Assembly: GCA_029531795.1 (NCBI GenBank)
Contig: JAPEIS010000011.1
Span: 1,612,001 to 1,676,000 of the forward strand
Length of the DNA stretch: 64,000 nucleotides
Reading direction: 5' to 3'
DNA from: Sclerotinia nivalis
Lineage: Eukaryota; Ascomycota; Leotiomycetes; Helotiales; Sclerotiniaceae
Shown: positions 23,945 to 33,889 of the stretch, piece after piece
Layout: each line of letters starts with the position of its first letter
Numbering within the stretch: position 1 is the first letter of the stretch
Position numbers and translations under genes: made by a program
The notes under the pieces: generated by a model
Database searches by the model: none
What the model saw: only the letters and a program-made list of their open reading frames with translations
What the model was told of the DNA's origin: nothing

Positions 23945-24340
23945 TTATAATAGATCAACTGAATAACAATATTGCAGATATATATTTCTATTGTTTGAGA
24001 TAAATATTACTTTTTGAAAAACTTTAAGAAACTTTTTAAAGCAAATAGATATATCGGTTTTATCTTTAACAAATATATATAATACTTTAGAATTATAATC
24101 TTTGTGAAATCTGTAAACTATATACTTTTTCATTAATATAATTAATTCATTAATAGGATCTAATTCCGGAGAAAAGAGTTCGGCTAAAATAACTTTATTC
24201 ATTAATTCTAGTTTATTATAAGGATGTTTAAATCGTTATATATTAAAAAGTAAATGTATATATGGAAATCTTCGTTTTTGGTATTTAATGATTATAGTAT
24301 AATTAAGATATTCATTAAAAAATACTATTTAGCTTTTTGA
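23945..24340 (-). pseudogene. Rep HUH endonuclease core of the Helitron
   Basis: The HUH motif region reads K-Y-Q-K-R-R-F-P-Y-I-H-L-L-F near 24253-24295. Family members have F/L-P-H-x-H, so the first metal-binding His has become Tyr (codons at 24254-24262). The open stretch 23945-24202 follows with I-L-A-E-L-F-S-P-E-L-D-P, then a Y-I-V-Y-R-F-H-K-D-Y-N segment where Rep has M-x-H-G-P-C-G, and C-F-K-K-F-L-K-V-F for the C-x-K-x-F-P-K motif. Confidence 0.87.
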
Positions 24341-24720
24341 GATCCTTAATTGTAGCTTTAACCTTTTGTTAAAACATTTATACTACAATATCTGAACAAT
24401 CTTAAACAATTTGATCAAGCAAAAATTGTTTTTGAATCTCAGATCAATTGATATTATATATAAATATAATAAAAAAGGAAGGTTTATTAATCTTTTATAC
24501 TATTATTATAATATTTTGATATATTTATTGTATGAATCTTTTCCTTTCAAAATGAAAAAATAATAATATAATCTGCTTTCCAAATATATTAGCATTAGCA
24601 TTTCCAACCTTAAATGTATCCATTAGATTACAATAAATATCAGATCTCAATTTGTTTTGGTTACTTCTAATATATACTAATCGAAACTTTTCAATAGAAA
24701 TATAAAAGTTCATTAAAAAT
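24341..24720 (-). pseudogene. Helitron-like N domain
   Basis: The open stretch 24525-24713 reads R-L-V-Y-I-R-S-N-Q-N-K-L-R-S-D-I-Y near its start, then G-N-A-N-A-N and G-K-Q-I-I-L. These match the conserved Helitron helicase-like N domain (x-Y-I-R-x-x-Q-x-x-L-R-x-D-x-Y, then G-R-R-x-x-L-P-S-S). After 24525 the frame runs into stops before the HUH motif. Confidence 0.87.
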
Positions 24721-25870
24721 TATTGAAAAAGAGATTTTGTATAAAAAAGAGGATTGAATAACTTTTTATATACAATTTTGATTTTGTCGTTTTTAACCTT
24801 TACTTTATAATAAATGAAAATTATTCAATGATATTATTATTGATTCATATTTGTTCGAAATCGATTCGGATTAGATATAAACCTTAGTTTAAACTGAAAT
24901 TCCAATTTAGTTTGTTTATAGAAAATAAGATAATATAATATAAAGGAATATAGAACAGATATAATATATATATAAAATAGAAATAATTGGAAAGGATTTT
25001 ATTTTTATTTTTATTGAATCGTCGAATATCCAAAACAATATTTCAAAGATCTTTTAATCTATCATTATCTATTTCATCCAAAATAATAAAAGCGATTTCC
25101 AAAGTTATAAATAAGTTATATCTTCCCTGATGTTTTTTATTTTGCTTTTCAATAATCAATTGTAATTTGAGATTAAAAACTATTCTGAATTTTTCATTGA
25201 CTATCTGATATTATCGAGTAATTATTTCCTTGGTATATTTATATACAACTATATAAGGATTACAATCTTGAATAAATATATCGATTTATATTATAATAAT
25301 ACGATTAATATCTATATACATATCCAAATCCATTTTAATATCATTTACATATACAGGATTATAAAGAAATAGTTAATTGAAAACTAGTTTTTCGTCAAAA
25401 AGTTCAGCTATTAGCCTTTAATAATGATAACAACGATCGTGAATAATAAAGATCGATCAATTGTTACTAGTATATACTAATCTTTGATTTTTATCATATT
25501 TAAATGAAATAAAAGCAAATACATTATTATACCTCCTAAAATTTTTCCTAAACTCTTAAATATATAGATCTTGGACAATCTACAATTTCATCATCAAATT
25601 AAGGGTTTTCGATAAATTTAACTCAATATCTCCATTTGTACAACATTTAGAACTATAAGTTTTCCAAATCGATTATCCAATTCTAACTTTGATTGATTCT
25701 ATCTCGAAATGAAATATATTACATCATTCACAAAACTTATTTATTAAACCAAAATAATAATTTGAAGACGAATTAACATTATAAATATCCATCTATATAA
25801 ATAATATTTTATAAATATATAATATTCGTAATCATCGATTTCATCTAATTCCTATTACAATTATTGATAA
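24721..25870 (-). pseudogene. N-terminal part of the Helitron protein with Cys-rich motif
   Basis: The reading at 25580-25760 on the minus strand contains F-C-E-x-C-N, H-F-E, and later S-K-C-C-T-N-G-D-I-E-L, matching the Cys-rich M-x-C-x-x-C-x-A-x-H-W ... C-C-x-x-G-x-x-x-L motif at the start of Helitron proteins. It is followed near 25400-25520 by the F-A-F-I-S-F segment seen in the family. Stops and frame changes are present, so this is a relic. Confidence 0.75.
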
Positions 25871-25939
25871 ATCCTATATAAATACAAAAGAAACTACTTC
25901 TTCATTTTCGGATTCTAAATCTTTGTATTGCTGTCTTAC

Positions 25940-26125
25940 AAGAAACCTAAAAGGAATTGAAACAGGACCTAGAATAAAAAATGAAACTAGATCTGAAATA
26001 AAAAGTGGAATTGGATCTGAAATAAAAGATAAAGCTGAGCCTAAAGTAAAAAATAGAGCTAAATCTGAAATAAAAAATGAAACTAAGTTTGAAGTAAAAG
26101 CTAAAACAAAACTTAAAGCAAAAAA
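25940..26125 (-). repeat. 24-bp tandem repeats upstream of the Helitron reading
   Basis: At least six imperfect 24-bp units, for example around the string TCTGAAATAAAAAATGAAAC. On the minus strand they code for an 8-residue unit close to S-F-F-I-S-D-L-V within the open stretch 25874-26170; the plus-strand reading (25923-26192) is a charged repeat. The minus strand is preferred because it is in the direction of the Helitron and leads into its N-terminal region. Confidence 0.7.
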
Positions 26126-26192
26126 ACAAAAGGATATATTTCTCAAACATAATATTCTATTAAAATTCAATTTCCTTAAAGATTGTTTTTGA

Positions 26193-27640
26193 TTTTATTC
26201 TCTTTTTCTTCTTTCGTTTTCCAATTGTTTTTTTTCCCTTTGAACAACTCGAATTGCAAATAATCTCTCTCAATATTCCTAATAGGATTTCATTTATTTC
26301 AATATACCATTCTTGAAAGTTTTAAGAAAGAATATATAATCATAAGACTTTCTATATATTAGATATCAAATTGGAAGATATTTATTGATCAAATTCTCGA
26401 ATATATAATCGATTCAAACATTTTCATCAATAATAATAGAATTTATAATTATAAAACAAATATAAAATATACAAAAAAACAATTGAAAACAAATAATCAA
26501 AGATATATATTTATATAAATCCAGACACATAAAGAAAACAATATACCTAACCTTTTCTTCTATATTCACTATCGATATAATATACCAAAATTGAATAGAT
26601 AAAAAATAGAATTCGAAATTATTTAATATTTTTAAATCAATAAGAAATATATTAGCTTTTTAACTTATACAAACTTTCTATATTTTCAACCTTTTAATAC
26701 TTCAATAATTGATTATTTTACAATAATCTATTACAAGAATATGAAATTTATATCAATAGAAAGCCCTCAATTAATTAAATATAATCCTATCTTTCAATTT
26801 TATTTCATTAATTCTCTTTAATCGCAATATTGATCGATATTATTTGATATCATCGATCCCTTCAAAAAAGTTCCCGTACAGACCTTATGTACTTTTCTTC
26901 GACCAATAAGATTTTACGTACTTTTCTTCGACCAATAAGAATCGAATTATGAAAAATGTTTTAAAATATATATATTAGGATTCAAAGCAAAATTAAACTA
27001 CTTTTCCTATTCAATAATAGAATCTTTTGAAGAATAGAATATATTATTATAATGAAAATAGATAATTTAATAATATAATGATATTCTATAAAAGAGGGAA
27101 GAAAATACTAGGAAGAGTATCGATTATATAAGGAATAGATGCTTAAGGTATCTGTATAGATTAATTATAAATGGATTACAAAAAAACAATAAATAGGAAA
27201 CTACTTTTATTATTTGAATTATTAATTATACTCTTCAACTTTTATAATATATTAATATCATTTTAATATTGTATATAGAATCTTTATATATAAAAGTTTT
27301 TCCTTTTGTAATTCTTTCTAAATTTTTTCTTGATAATCTTTAAATTCATTTTTAGATTTTAAATTTTGAATAAAAAAGTTTATTATTTTTTTTCAATAAT
27401 TGAATAACAGTTTTTTTTCTTTTCTAGAAGATTTCAATATAGATATTAAATATACAAACAAAATTAATTTTTAATATTATATTTTAGTTTCTTTATTTTA
27501 ACTTCTTTATTAGTATCTTTAAAATATTTATTAACGATTAAAAAAACAATAATTTGTTATAAACACTTTTCTTTTATTTTAAAGTAAATTCTATTATTTA
27601 CTTATTGAAATAAAATAAAGAATAATAATTATTCTAATTA
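26193..27640. other. AT-rich DNA, unassigned
   Basis: No domain recognised. It should contain the 5' end of the Helitron. The only clear structure is a 29-bp direct repeat at 26885-26940, listed separately. Confidence 0.4.
26885..26940. repeat. 29-bp direct repeat, two copies
   Basis: GTACTTTTCTTCGACCAATA occurs twice, 29 bases apart, with only C/T difference just before it. Base composition is closer to normal here, so the duplication may be young. Confidence 0.8.
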
Positions 27641-27834
27641 AATATAATTGATTATAAACAATATCATCGTTCGCGATAATATATTGGGTTTTATCTTTAT
27701 AGATATGAATATCTTGAAAAGGAACAAAAAATATATTATAAGTTTTCAAAACAATCTTAAAATGTCTATAACAATTAGATATATCATCAACGTAAACATA
27801 ATATATTAATACTTCCCTTTATATAATCTCGAAT
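27640..27834 (-). pseudogene. Possible reverse transcriptase fragment (Y-V-D-D)
   Basis: On the minus strand, Y-V-Y-V-D-D-I is encoded at 27783-27800, followed by about 60 codons without a stop. Y-V-D-D is the RT catalytic box, but the residues after it do not clearly match Gypsy, Copia or LINE. The reading ends at the LTR-like start at 27835, so that insertion may have cut an older element. Low confidence. Confidence 0.35.
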
Positions 27835-28594
27835 TGTCACGGGTTCGTAACCCGTTCCTAGCTAGTCTGTATGGATGCCTAAGGCACCCATCCCCCATAT
27901 AGTCGGCACTCTTCCTAGTACCTTCTTCTTTTTTCGTAGAATATCATTATATCTTAAAGCATCTTATTATTACTATAATAGTATATTCTATTCTTTACAA
28001 AGATTTTGCTATTGAACAAAAAAGACAGCTTAATTTTGCCAAATAACCAATTTTATAAAATACTCGGAAACTTTGATTATCAATACATCAATAAACAATA
28101 AACAACGTTTTAATTCGATTCCAATTTAAACCCAAACCCAAACTCAGATTTAGATCCAGATCTTGATTTGATCGGTATTATATCGTTATACAATCGAAAT
28201 CAAAGATTCTATAATTATATTTTAGTTTTTAAGATTGTTTTAAATAATCAATTATTATATTGGATATCATTTAATCAATTTTATCAGAATCATTGATACT
28301 TCTAGTCCGATCAAAGATAATACTTGAGCTTTGAGAGTATATTAAATCTGTTTTCTTTAATTACCAATAGTTTGTATATAAGCTTTTTAATATTGGAAAT
28401 AAAGATTTTAAAGATCCAATTTCTATTTTCGATATGTTTATTAATATATAGAATTTTGAAGTTATTGTATATATATAATATTTGTTTGGTTTTACAAAAT
28501 GGATGTTAATTTAAATAGAATAATATTGATAAGAAATATATGTATTATAAAGAGATCTGTAATTAAGTAATATAGTTAATATAAGATTAATAAT
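27835..28594 (+). mobile_element. Fragment of retroelement family H beginning with an LTR-like end
   Basis: Starts TGTCACGGG like the other LTRs in this window and has a palindrome ACGGGTT-CGT-AACCCGT at its start. The first 100 bases keep normal G+C. From 28075 on it matches the repeat at 18560-18965 in inverse orientation. A reading at 28324-28509 may be the leader/gag but is not recognised. The element is cut at about 28594, where a piece of Gypsy element A begins. No 3' LTR is seen. Confidence 0.5.
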
Positions 28595-28674
28595 TCAAAA
28601 ATCTTCCGAATCCTGAAGACTATAAATTTATACACTTATAAATTGGAATTCCTAACCTCTATAAAAAATCATCC

Positions 28675-28985
28675 AATCTTTCATATTAATCTATTATATT
28701 CTATCAATGATAACCTTATTTCCAATCAATATAATCCGTTTCCCCTTTCTATCGAAATTGAAGATATTAAGCAATTCAATATAAAGGAAATCCTAAATTC
28801 CCGATGAGAATATCAAAATCGTAATAATCTCTATCTAAAGTATATTATTTAATAAATAAACTATAATACACCTACTGAAAAACCTACAGAATATTTAAAG
28901 AATACTCAAAAACTGATCCAGAATTATCACCATCATTATCCGAATAAATCTAGTCCCCCTAATCGTTTCAACAGAACTCGATCCT
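28675..28985 (+). pseudogene. Chromodomain fragment of the second Gypsy A copy
   Basis: Reads S-F-H-I-N-L-L-Y-S-I-N-D-N-L, then P-L-S-I-E-I-E-D-I-K-Q-F, then K-E-I-L-N-S-R followed by a stop, then the remaining chromodomain with stops and a C-terminal R-F-N-R-T-R-S tail. It matches 5350-5655. It shows the same protein end after independent mutation, which helped to define the domain. Confidence 0.85.
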
Positions 28986-28999
28986 AAAAAAGAGAATAC

Positions 29000-29212
29000 T
29001 ATCACAAGATCCCTATATAAGATATACAAAAACCACTCGAATCCCGACCCATAGAAATCGGCCCTCGGATAAGTACAGGCTAGCCCCGATCGGGGCTAGC
29101 ACTGTATACAAATGTATTTAAAGAACTATTCCTTCTATAGAATCGTAACTCTTCGAGCTACGTCTTATTAATAAAAGTGATACCTATTATTCTACCTGCC
29201 ACCTCTATGATA
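29000..29212 (+). repeat. LTR of the second Gypsy A copy
   Basis: 213 bp, gap-free with the LTRs at 248-460 and 5674-5886. Starts TATCAC and ends ATGATA. All three copies carry different subsets of transitions, so they mutated independently. Confidence 0.92.
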
Positions 29213-29615
29213 ATAACAATGAAAAAATATATATCTACTTTATTCTTTTAAATATATACTAATATTTTATAATAATCGAAGATCCTTTATATCAATAACA
29301 ATAACGAAAAAATATATATCTACTTTATTCTTTTAAATTTAATATATTAATATTTTATAATAATCGAAAATCTCTTATATTAATAATAATAATTAAAAAA
29401 TATATATCTATTTTATTTTTTTGAATTTATATTAATATTTTATAACAATCAAAGATCTTTTATATCAATAACAATAACGAAAAGATATATATCTACTTTA
29501 TTTTTTTAATTTTATATTAATATCTTATAATAATCGGAAATCCCTTATATTAATAATAATAACAAAAAAGTATATATCTATTTTATTCTTTTATACAATT
29601 ACAAAATCCATTAAT
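29213..29615. repeat. Tandem array of about five units of 80-88 bp
   Basis: Each unit has AATAAYAATAAC, then AAAATATATATCTACTTTAT, then TATTTTATAATAATCGAA and a TCTTTTATAT-like end. Unit copies differ mostly by transitions. The array begins at the exact end of the Gypsy LTR. Confidence 0.85.
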
Positions 29616-31300
29616 ATTATTTCTTAAAAAAAAATTATATATATATATATTAAATATTCAATCGGCAAATATTTAATCGATAGATATTTCAATAGATATT
29701 ACAATAAAGATTAAACTAATAAAAACTAGATTAATATAAACTAAATTAATAGAAAATGAGATAACAAAAACTGAACAAATAAATCCTTAATTAATACAAA
29801 CTGAAATATAAATTAATAAATTTATAATATCTTTCTTTTAATTATCCTTTTAATTCTTTCTTTAATTCTTTTATTACTTTTTTCGAAACTATATTTATTA
29901 AAAGTTTAGAAATAATTCTAATTAATATTATTATTGAATACAAATCTACAAATGATGAATATAAACTACTCTATTTATTATATTTGAATCTTTTTAACAA
30001 TATTGAAAATCCTTTTGTCTTTTGCGATATATATATATAGAATAATAAAAAAGATATTAGCTTCAACGAATATTCTAATTTTAGATTCTCAATATTATCT
30101 ATTTTAATAAAGTATTCAAACTTTAAAATTGAATTATAAAAATATAGATTATATAAAGTAAATAAAAATAATTGATTTATTTAATAGATTATAAATATAC
30201 TAAATGATAATCGAAGAGATTTTTATTAAAAGCATTTTAATTAATCTAAATACCTTCTTGAACGAAATAATATCGATATATATTTGAATAATAAATCTTT
30301 ATAATTAAATGAAAAGCTTTATTATATATTAATTAAAGAAGTTTAACTCTTTAATATTAAAGCGATTACTATAAGATTTTCAATTAATTATATATCAAAT
30401 TGATTTAAAATAGATTATAATAGTAATCTTTACAAAGATAATGAAGATTTAGAGATTATAATTGATAAAAAGAATAAAGGAATTATTAAGAATCTTAATA
30501 ATTTGTTAGAAAAATTATAAACAATATTATAATAAAAAAGAAAAAGAAATATAATTAATAAAAATATTATAAATCTGAATACTTTTAATAAAAAGTACTT
30601 TATATAAATATAATAATTAAAATTTTTAATTTATATATTTTATAATAAAAGACCTATTAAAATTACTTTTCCTCTATAATAATAATAATACCTTTTTATA
30701 TATAAAACAATTTACAATATTATCTAATATATATAATCTATATTAAATATAATATAACTTTCCTTTATAAAAGTATTATAAACTCTTTCATATATAACAA
30801 CTCTGAAATAAATATAAGCAATTTTATATACTATAATCGTTTAATATACTTAATATATAAAACTACTATAAATATATCAAAAATGCTTATATATATAATA
30901 TATCCTTTAACAATAATAATATATCGTATTAATTATAATACTTATCTACAAAACCAAGAATAATTAATACATTATTTCATTAGTCTATATCAGTTTTATA
31001 TATAATTATTTAATAGATAAAAGATAAAATAAGGAAAATTTTCGGGATAATATCAGAACAACAAACTTATATAGCAAGACAACAAAAACAATGGATTTAT
31101 ATAATATAACAACAAAGACAATAAACTTATATAATAAAACAACAATAACAAAAAAATCGATCTACAATTTTTAAAACAAATAGAATAATAAGGACAACAA
31201 CCAGCTATTATCACTAATAGAGTTTCAAATATTTTGCAGATGAAGAAGTATACTTATTATCATTATAATAAGATTGTATATCAAAATAATATATTTTTTG
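29616..31300 (+). other. Unidentified plus-strand remnant with Gln-rich repeats
   Basis: Mostly AT-rich with no recognised motif. At 31060-31165 a 30-bp unit close to ACAACAAAGACAATAAACTT is repeated about three times and would code for a Gln-rich 10-residue repeat. Gln-rich tails occur in Gag proteins, so this may be gag of an unidentified retroelement, but I have no domain match. Confidence 0.35.
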
Positions 31301-33190
31301 TTTGATACATCATAATTATATTGATTTTGTATAGATTCTTATTAGTTATATCGAATCGATTTAGATTGCTTTTTATATCATTGATGTTTATATTGCAAAA
31401 AAGATTGATCAAGTTTTCCTTTATAATTCTAATTAGAATTTCGATGATATCGTTATATATTTTGGTATTAGAAATAAAAAAAAGACATTTTTGGATAATA
31501 ATAATAATCTGGACTTTTTCGCTTCGATTTTGAATCAATATTGTAATCTTTATCTTGTTATAAATAAAACTATCTTTATAATTTCGAAAATTTATTATGA
31601 AAAAAAAAACTATAAATGAAATATCGATTCGGATCCGGTAAATTGAAGCCTTAGAATCGATCGCTAGTAACTTTATAACTTTTTGAATTAATATAAAATT
31701 AAAATATATATTCTTCTCCCCTTTATAATAAATATTTCTGATTATTTTAATATGATTTTATTAATGATCTAAAAAATCAAATAATACTATAATTACTATT
31801 ATAACTTTATTCAACAATATATATTAAATTGATCGAAATAATATCGATTAAAATTAGATCAGATATTGATTAGCTTTCTTATAATTCTTCGAATTATAAT
31901 TTTTCGAATTCTATTATTCATCAAAATTTTTTAATAATAATTTATATTATAACAATAATCCTATTATAATGATTTATTTTACCATTTTTCGTAATCTAGA
32001 TCCTCCCTTTATCAAATCCCTATCGGATTTTATTATAAAATATAATCATAGATATTTTTTTTGGTTATAAAATACCAAATAATAGAAAATGATATAATTT
32101 GCAGTTTGGAATTTCCACATCCGCAAAATATTTTCTCTATTTTTCGGCGCCATCGGCATCGAAAACGCTTTGGTGGTTTTGTGATATTCGTCTAATTATA
32201 ATATCAATCGATATATTCGCAAAATTTTTGTTGATGTCGATTTAGCGGCTTTGGTAGTTTTAGTAAATTTAATAGTTTTTGATAGTATTGGTATCAAATG
32301 ATGATTGTTAATGTTTAACAATATATAGTGATAATTCTAATAAAGTTGATATTAAGTATTATATAATTATAGTAAAAGCAAAAATGATAATTTTGATGAA
32401 GTTCTTAGATAAAATAATAATGATAAGGATAATAAAGATAATAAAGATATTAAAGATAATAAGAATAGTAAAAATAATAAAAGTAATAAAGATAATAAAA
32501 TTAATAAAATTAATAAAATTAATAAAATTAATAAAATTAATAAAATTAATAAAATTAATAAAATTAATAAAATTAATAGGAATAGTATAAATAATAAAGA
32601 TAATAAAAATAAATAAAATAGCAAAAGTAATACAAATTGTTAATAATAATATGGATATACATATATATTAGTATATTCAAGCGAAATAATATAATTAAAA
32701 ATACTAGTAGTATAAATTCTGATTAAATTTTTTTTAATTTTCTTTTTCAATAGTATTCCCAATAGTATTTCTATTAATATTTTCATTAGTTTTATAATCT
32801 TGAAAAGATTCTTTTTGTATATTTAGCTTTTATCAAATCTAAATTCGTAATTTTTTATTTCCTTTATTTGTTTTATAATCCTTTCCAATAATAATTATTA
32901 TTATATATGTAAAGCTTTATTCAGATTAAAATTCTTGATTTTTATATTTTTTCAATTAATGGATTTATAATCTTTCCTTTTTTTTTTTTTGTATTCTTTA
33001 TTAAATCTATATTATTACTTTATTTCTTTTAATACAATTCAACACAATCTTTAATCCTGTTTTTATTAAAAAAACAACAAATAAAATATATTTGTTGAAG
33101 AAAAGACTTTGATTGATTTCAATCCTTTTTTATCAGTATTACTAAATACATTATTTATAAATTCAGAAAATATATCGATTTGTATATTAT
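31301..33190. other. AT-rich DNA with a G+C patch and simple repeats
   Basis: No gene recognised. A patch at 32140-32250 (containing TTTTCGGCGCCATCGGCATC) has near-normal base composition. The minus-strand reading there is open for a short distance but matches nothing I know. A 9-bp tandem array follows at 32400-32590. The open stretches over the array are low-complexity artefacts. Confidence 0.4.
32400..32590. repeat. 9-bp tandem array (TTAATAAAA)n
   Basis: From about 32497 to 32575 the unit TTAATAAAA repeats perfectly about nine times; from 32400 the units are degenerate (GATAATAAA and similar). A 9-bp unit keeps any reading frame, which explains the long K-L-I and L-I-L repeats in translation. 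A related 9-bp run is at 34570-34640. Confidence 0.9.
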
Positions 33191-33196
33191 ATTATA

Positions 33197-33532
33197 ATAT
33201 TTGATTAATTGATTGATTTAATAGAGAATTTTGTAGAAGATTAGATAACATTTATTATTTTATTTTATTAAAAACTAATAAATGATTAATAGAATTATAA
33301 ATATTAATTTCAGAATTAATTTATTTTGTATATCGTTTGGGATTGAGTTTAAAAATTCCAAATATTTGATTGATTGATTTGATAAAGAATTTTGTAAAAA
33401 ATAAAGTAATATTTATTTATTTATATTGTCAAAAATTAATAAATGATTGATAAGATTATAAATATTAATTTCAAAATTAATTTACTTTGTGTATCTTTTA
33501 GTTTTGAATTTAAATTTAAAAATTCGAAATAT
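33197..33532. repeat. 164-bp tandem duplication
   Basis: The unit beginning AATATTTGATT at 33197 is followed directly by a second copy from 33361. They align over the full length, with differences mostly transitions, and a third start is seen at about 33526 before the homology ends. Confidence 0.85.
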
Positions 33533-33599
33533 TAATGAGATTTTTGATTGTTTATTAATATATAAAATTATTAATAAAAGCCTTTTATAGTATATTGAA

Positions 33600-33840
33600 A
33601 TTGAAGGATATATAAAAAGAAAAAAAGAAAAGAGAATAGAATAATAATAGAGTAAAAAAAGAATAAAATAAGATATTGAAAATAAAAATAAAAAAGAGAA
33701 TAGAATAATAATAAAAAAGAAATAAATAAAAAAAAGAATTGAAATATAGAAAATAAAAAAAGCAGAGAAGGGATAAATAATGAAAATGAAGAAAATAAAA
33801 AGAGAAATTGAAATGAAAAAAATAAAAAAGAGGTAGATTT
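33600..33840. repeat. Polypurine-biased tract of about 240 bp
   Basis: The plus strand is almost entirely A and G with some T, with sub-repeats such as GAGAATAGAATAATAATA occurring twice. The minus-strand open stretch 33585-33887 is only the Phe/Leu/Tyr-rich translation of this tract and I do not call it a gene. Confidence 0.75.
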
Positions 33841-33889
33841 ATATTGTAATGAAAAAAGTTAAGTTTGTTTATCTTAGGGATTATCATTT

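Larger units (their letters stand above)
20450..26175 (-). mobile_element. Decayed Helitron with Rep and PIF1-type helicase (element G)
   Basis: On the minus strand, from about 26170 down to about 20600, the translations follow the order of an autonomous fungal Helitron: N-terminal Cys-rich region, Helitron-like N domain, HUH/Y2 Rep endonuclease, then a superfamily 1 PIF1-like helicase ending in the motif that contains T-I-N-K-S-Q-G-Q and the G-Q-L-Y-V-A-x-S-R box. An 802-bp foldback element interrupts it at 22044-22845. The typical 5'-TC and 3' hairpin-CTRR ends could not be located, so the limits are approximate. The coding identity is well supported; activity is excluded by many stops. Confidence 0.88.
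28595..29212 (+). mobile_element. 5'-truncated copy of Gypsy element A (3' end and LTR)
   Basis: Aligns to 5260-5886 of element A through chromodomain, polypurine region and LTR. It is less mutated in places: the C-terminal basic tail of the chromodomain protein is clearer, but stops remain. The left end joins family H without a visible target duplication, so this is a recombination or deletion remnant. Confidence 0.88.

Noticed and set aside
25923..26192. Plus-strand charged-repeat protein
   Set aside because: The opposite strand is in the direction of the Helitron and joins its N-terminal motif; the plus reading is low-complexity.
29213..29615. CRISPR-like array
   Set aside because: Units are contiguous 80-88 bp repeats without distinct spacers, in a eukaryotic transposon block.
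32367..32624. Open readings on both strands with L-I-L or K-L-I repeats
   Set aside because: They are translations of a 9-bp microsatellite. No start context, domain or complex sequence remains outside the repeat.
33585..33887. 100-codon minus-strand reading, Phe/Leu/Tyr-rich, like a membrane protein
   Set aside because: It is the complement of a purine-biased tract, so hydrophobicity follows from composition. No defined helices or charges as in a real membrane protein.
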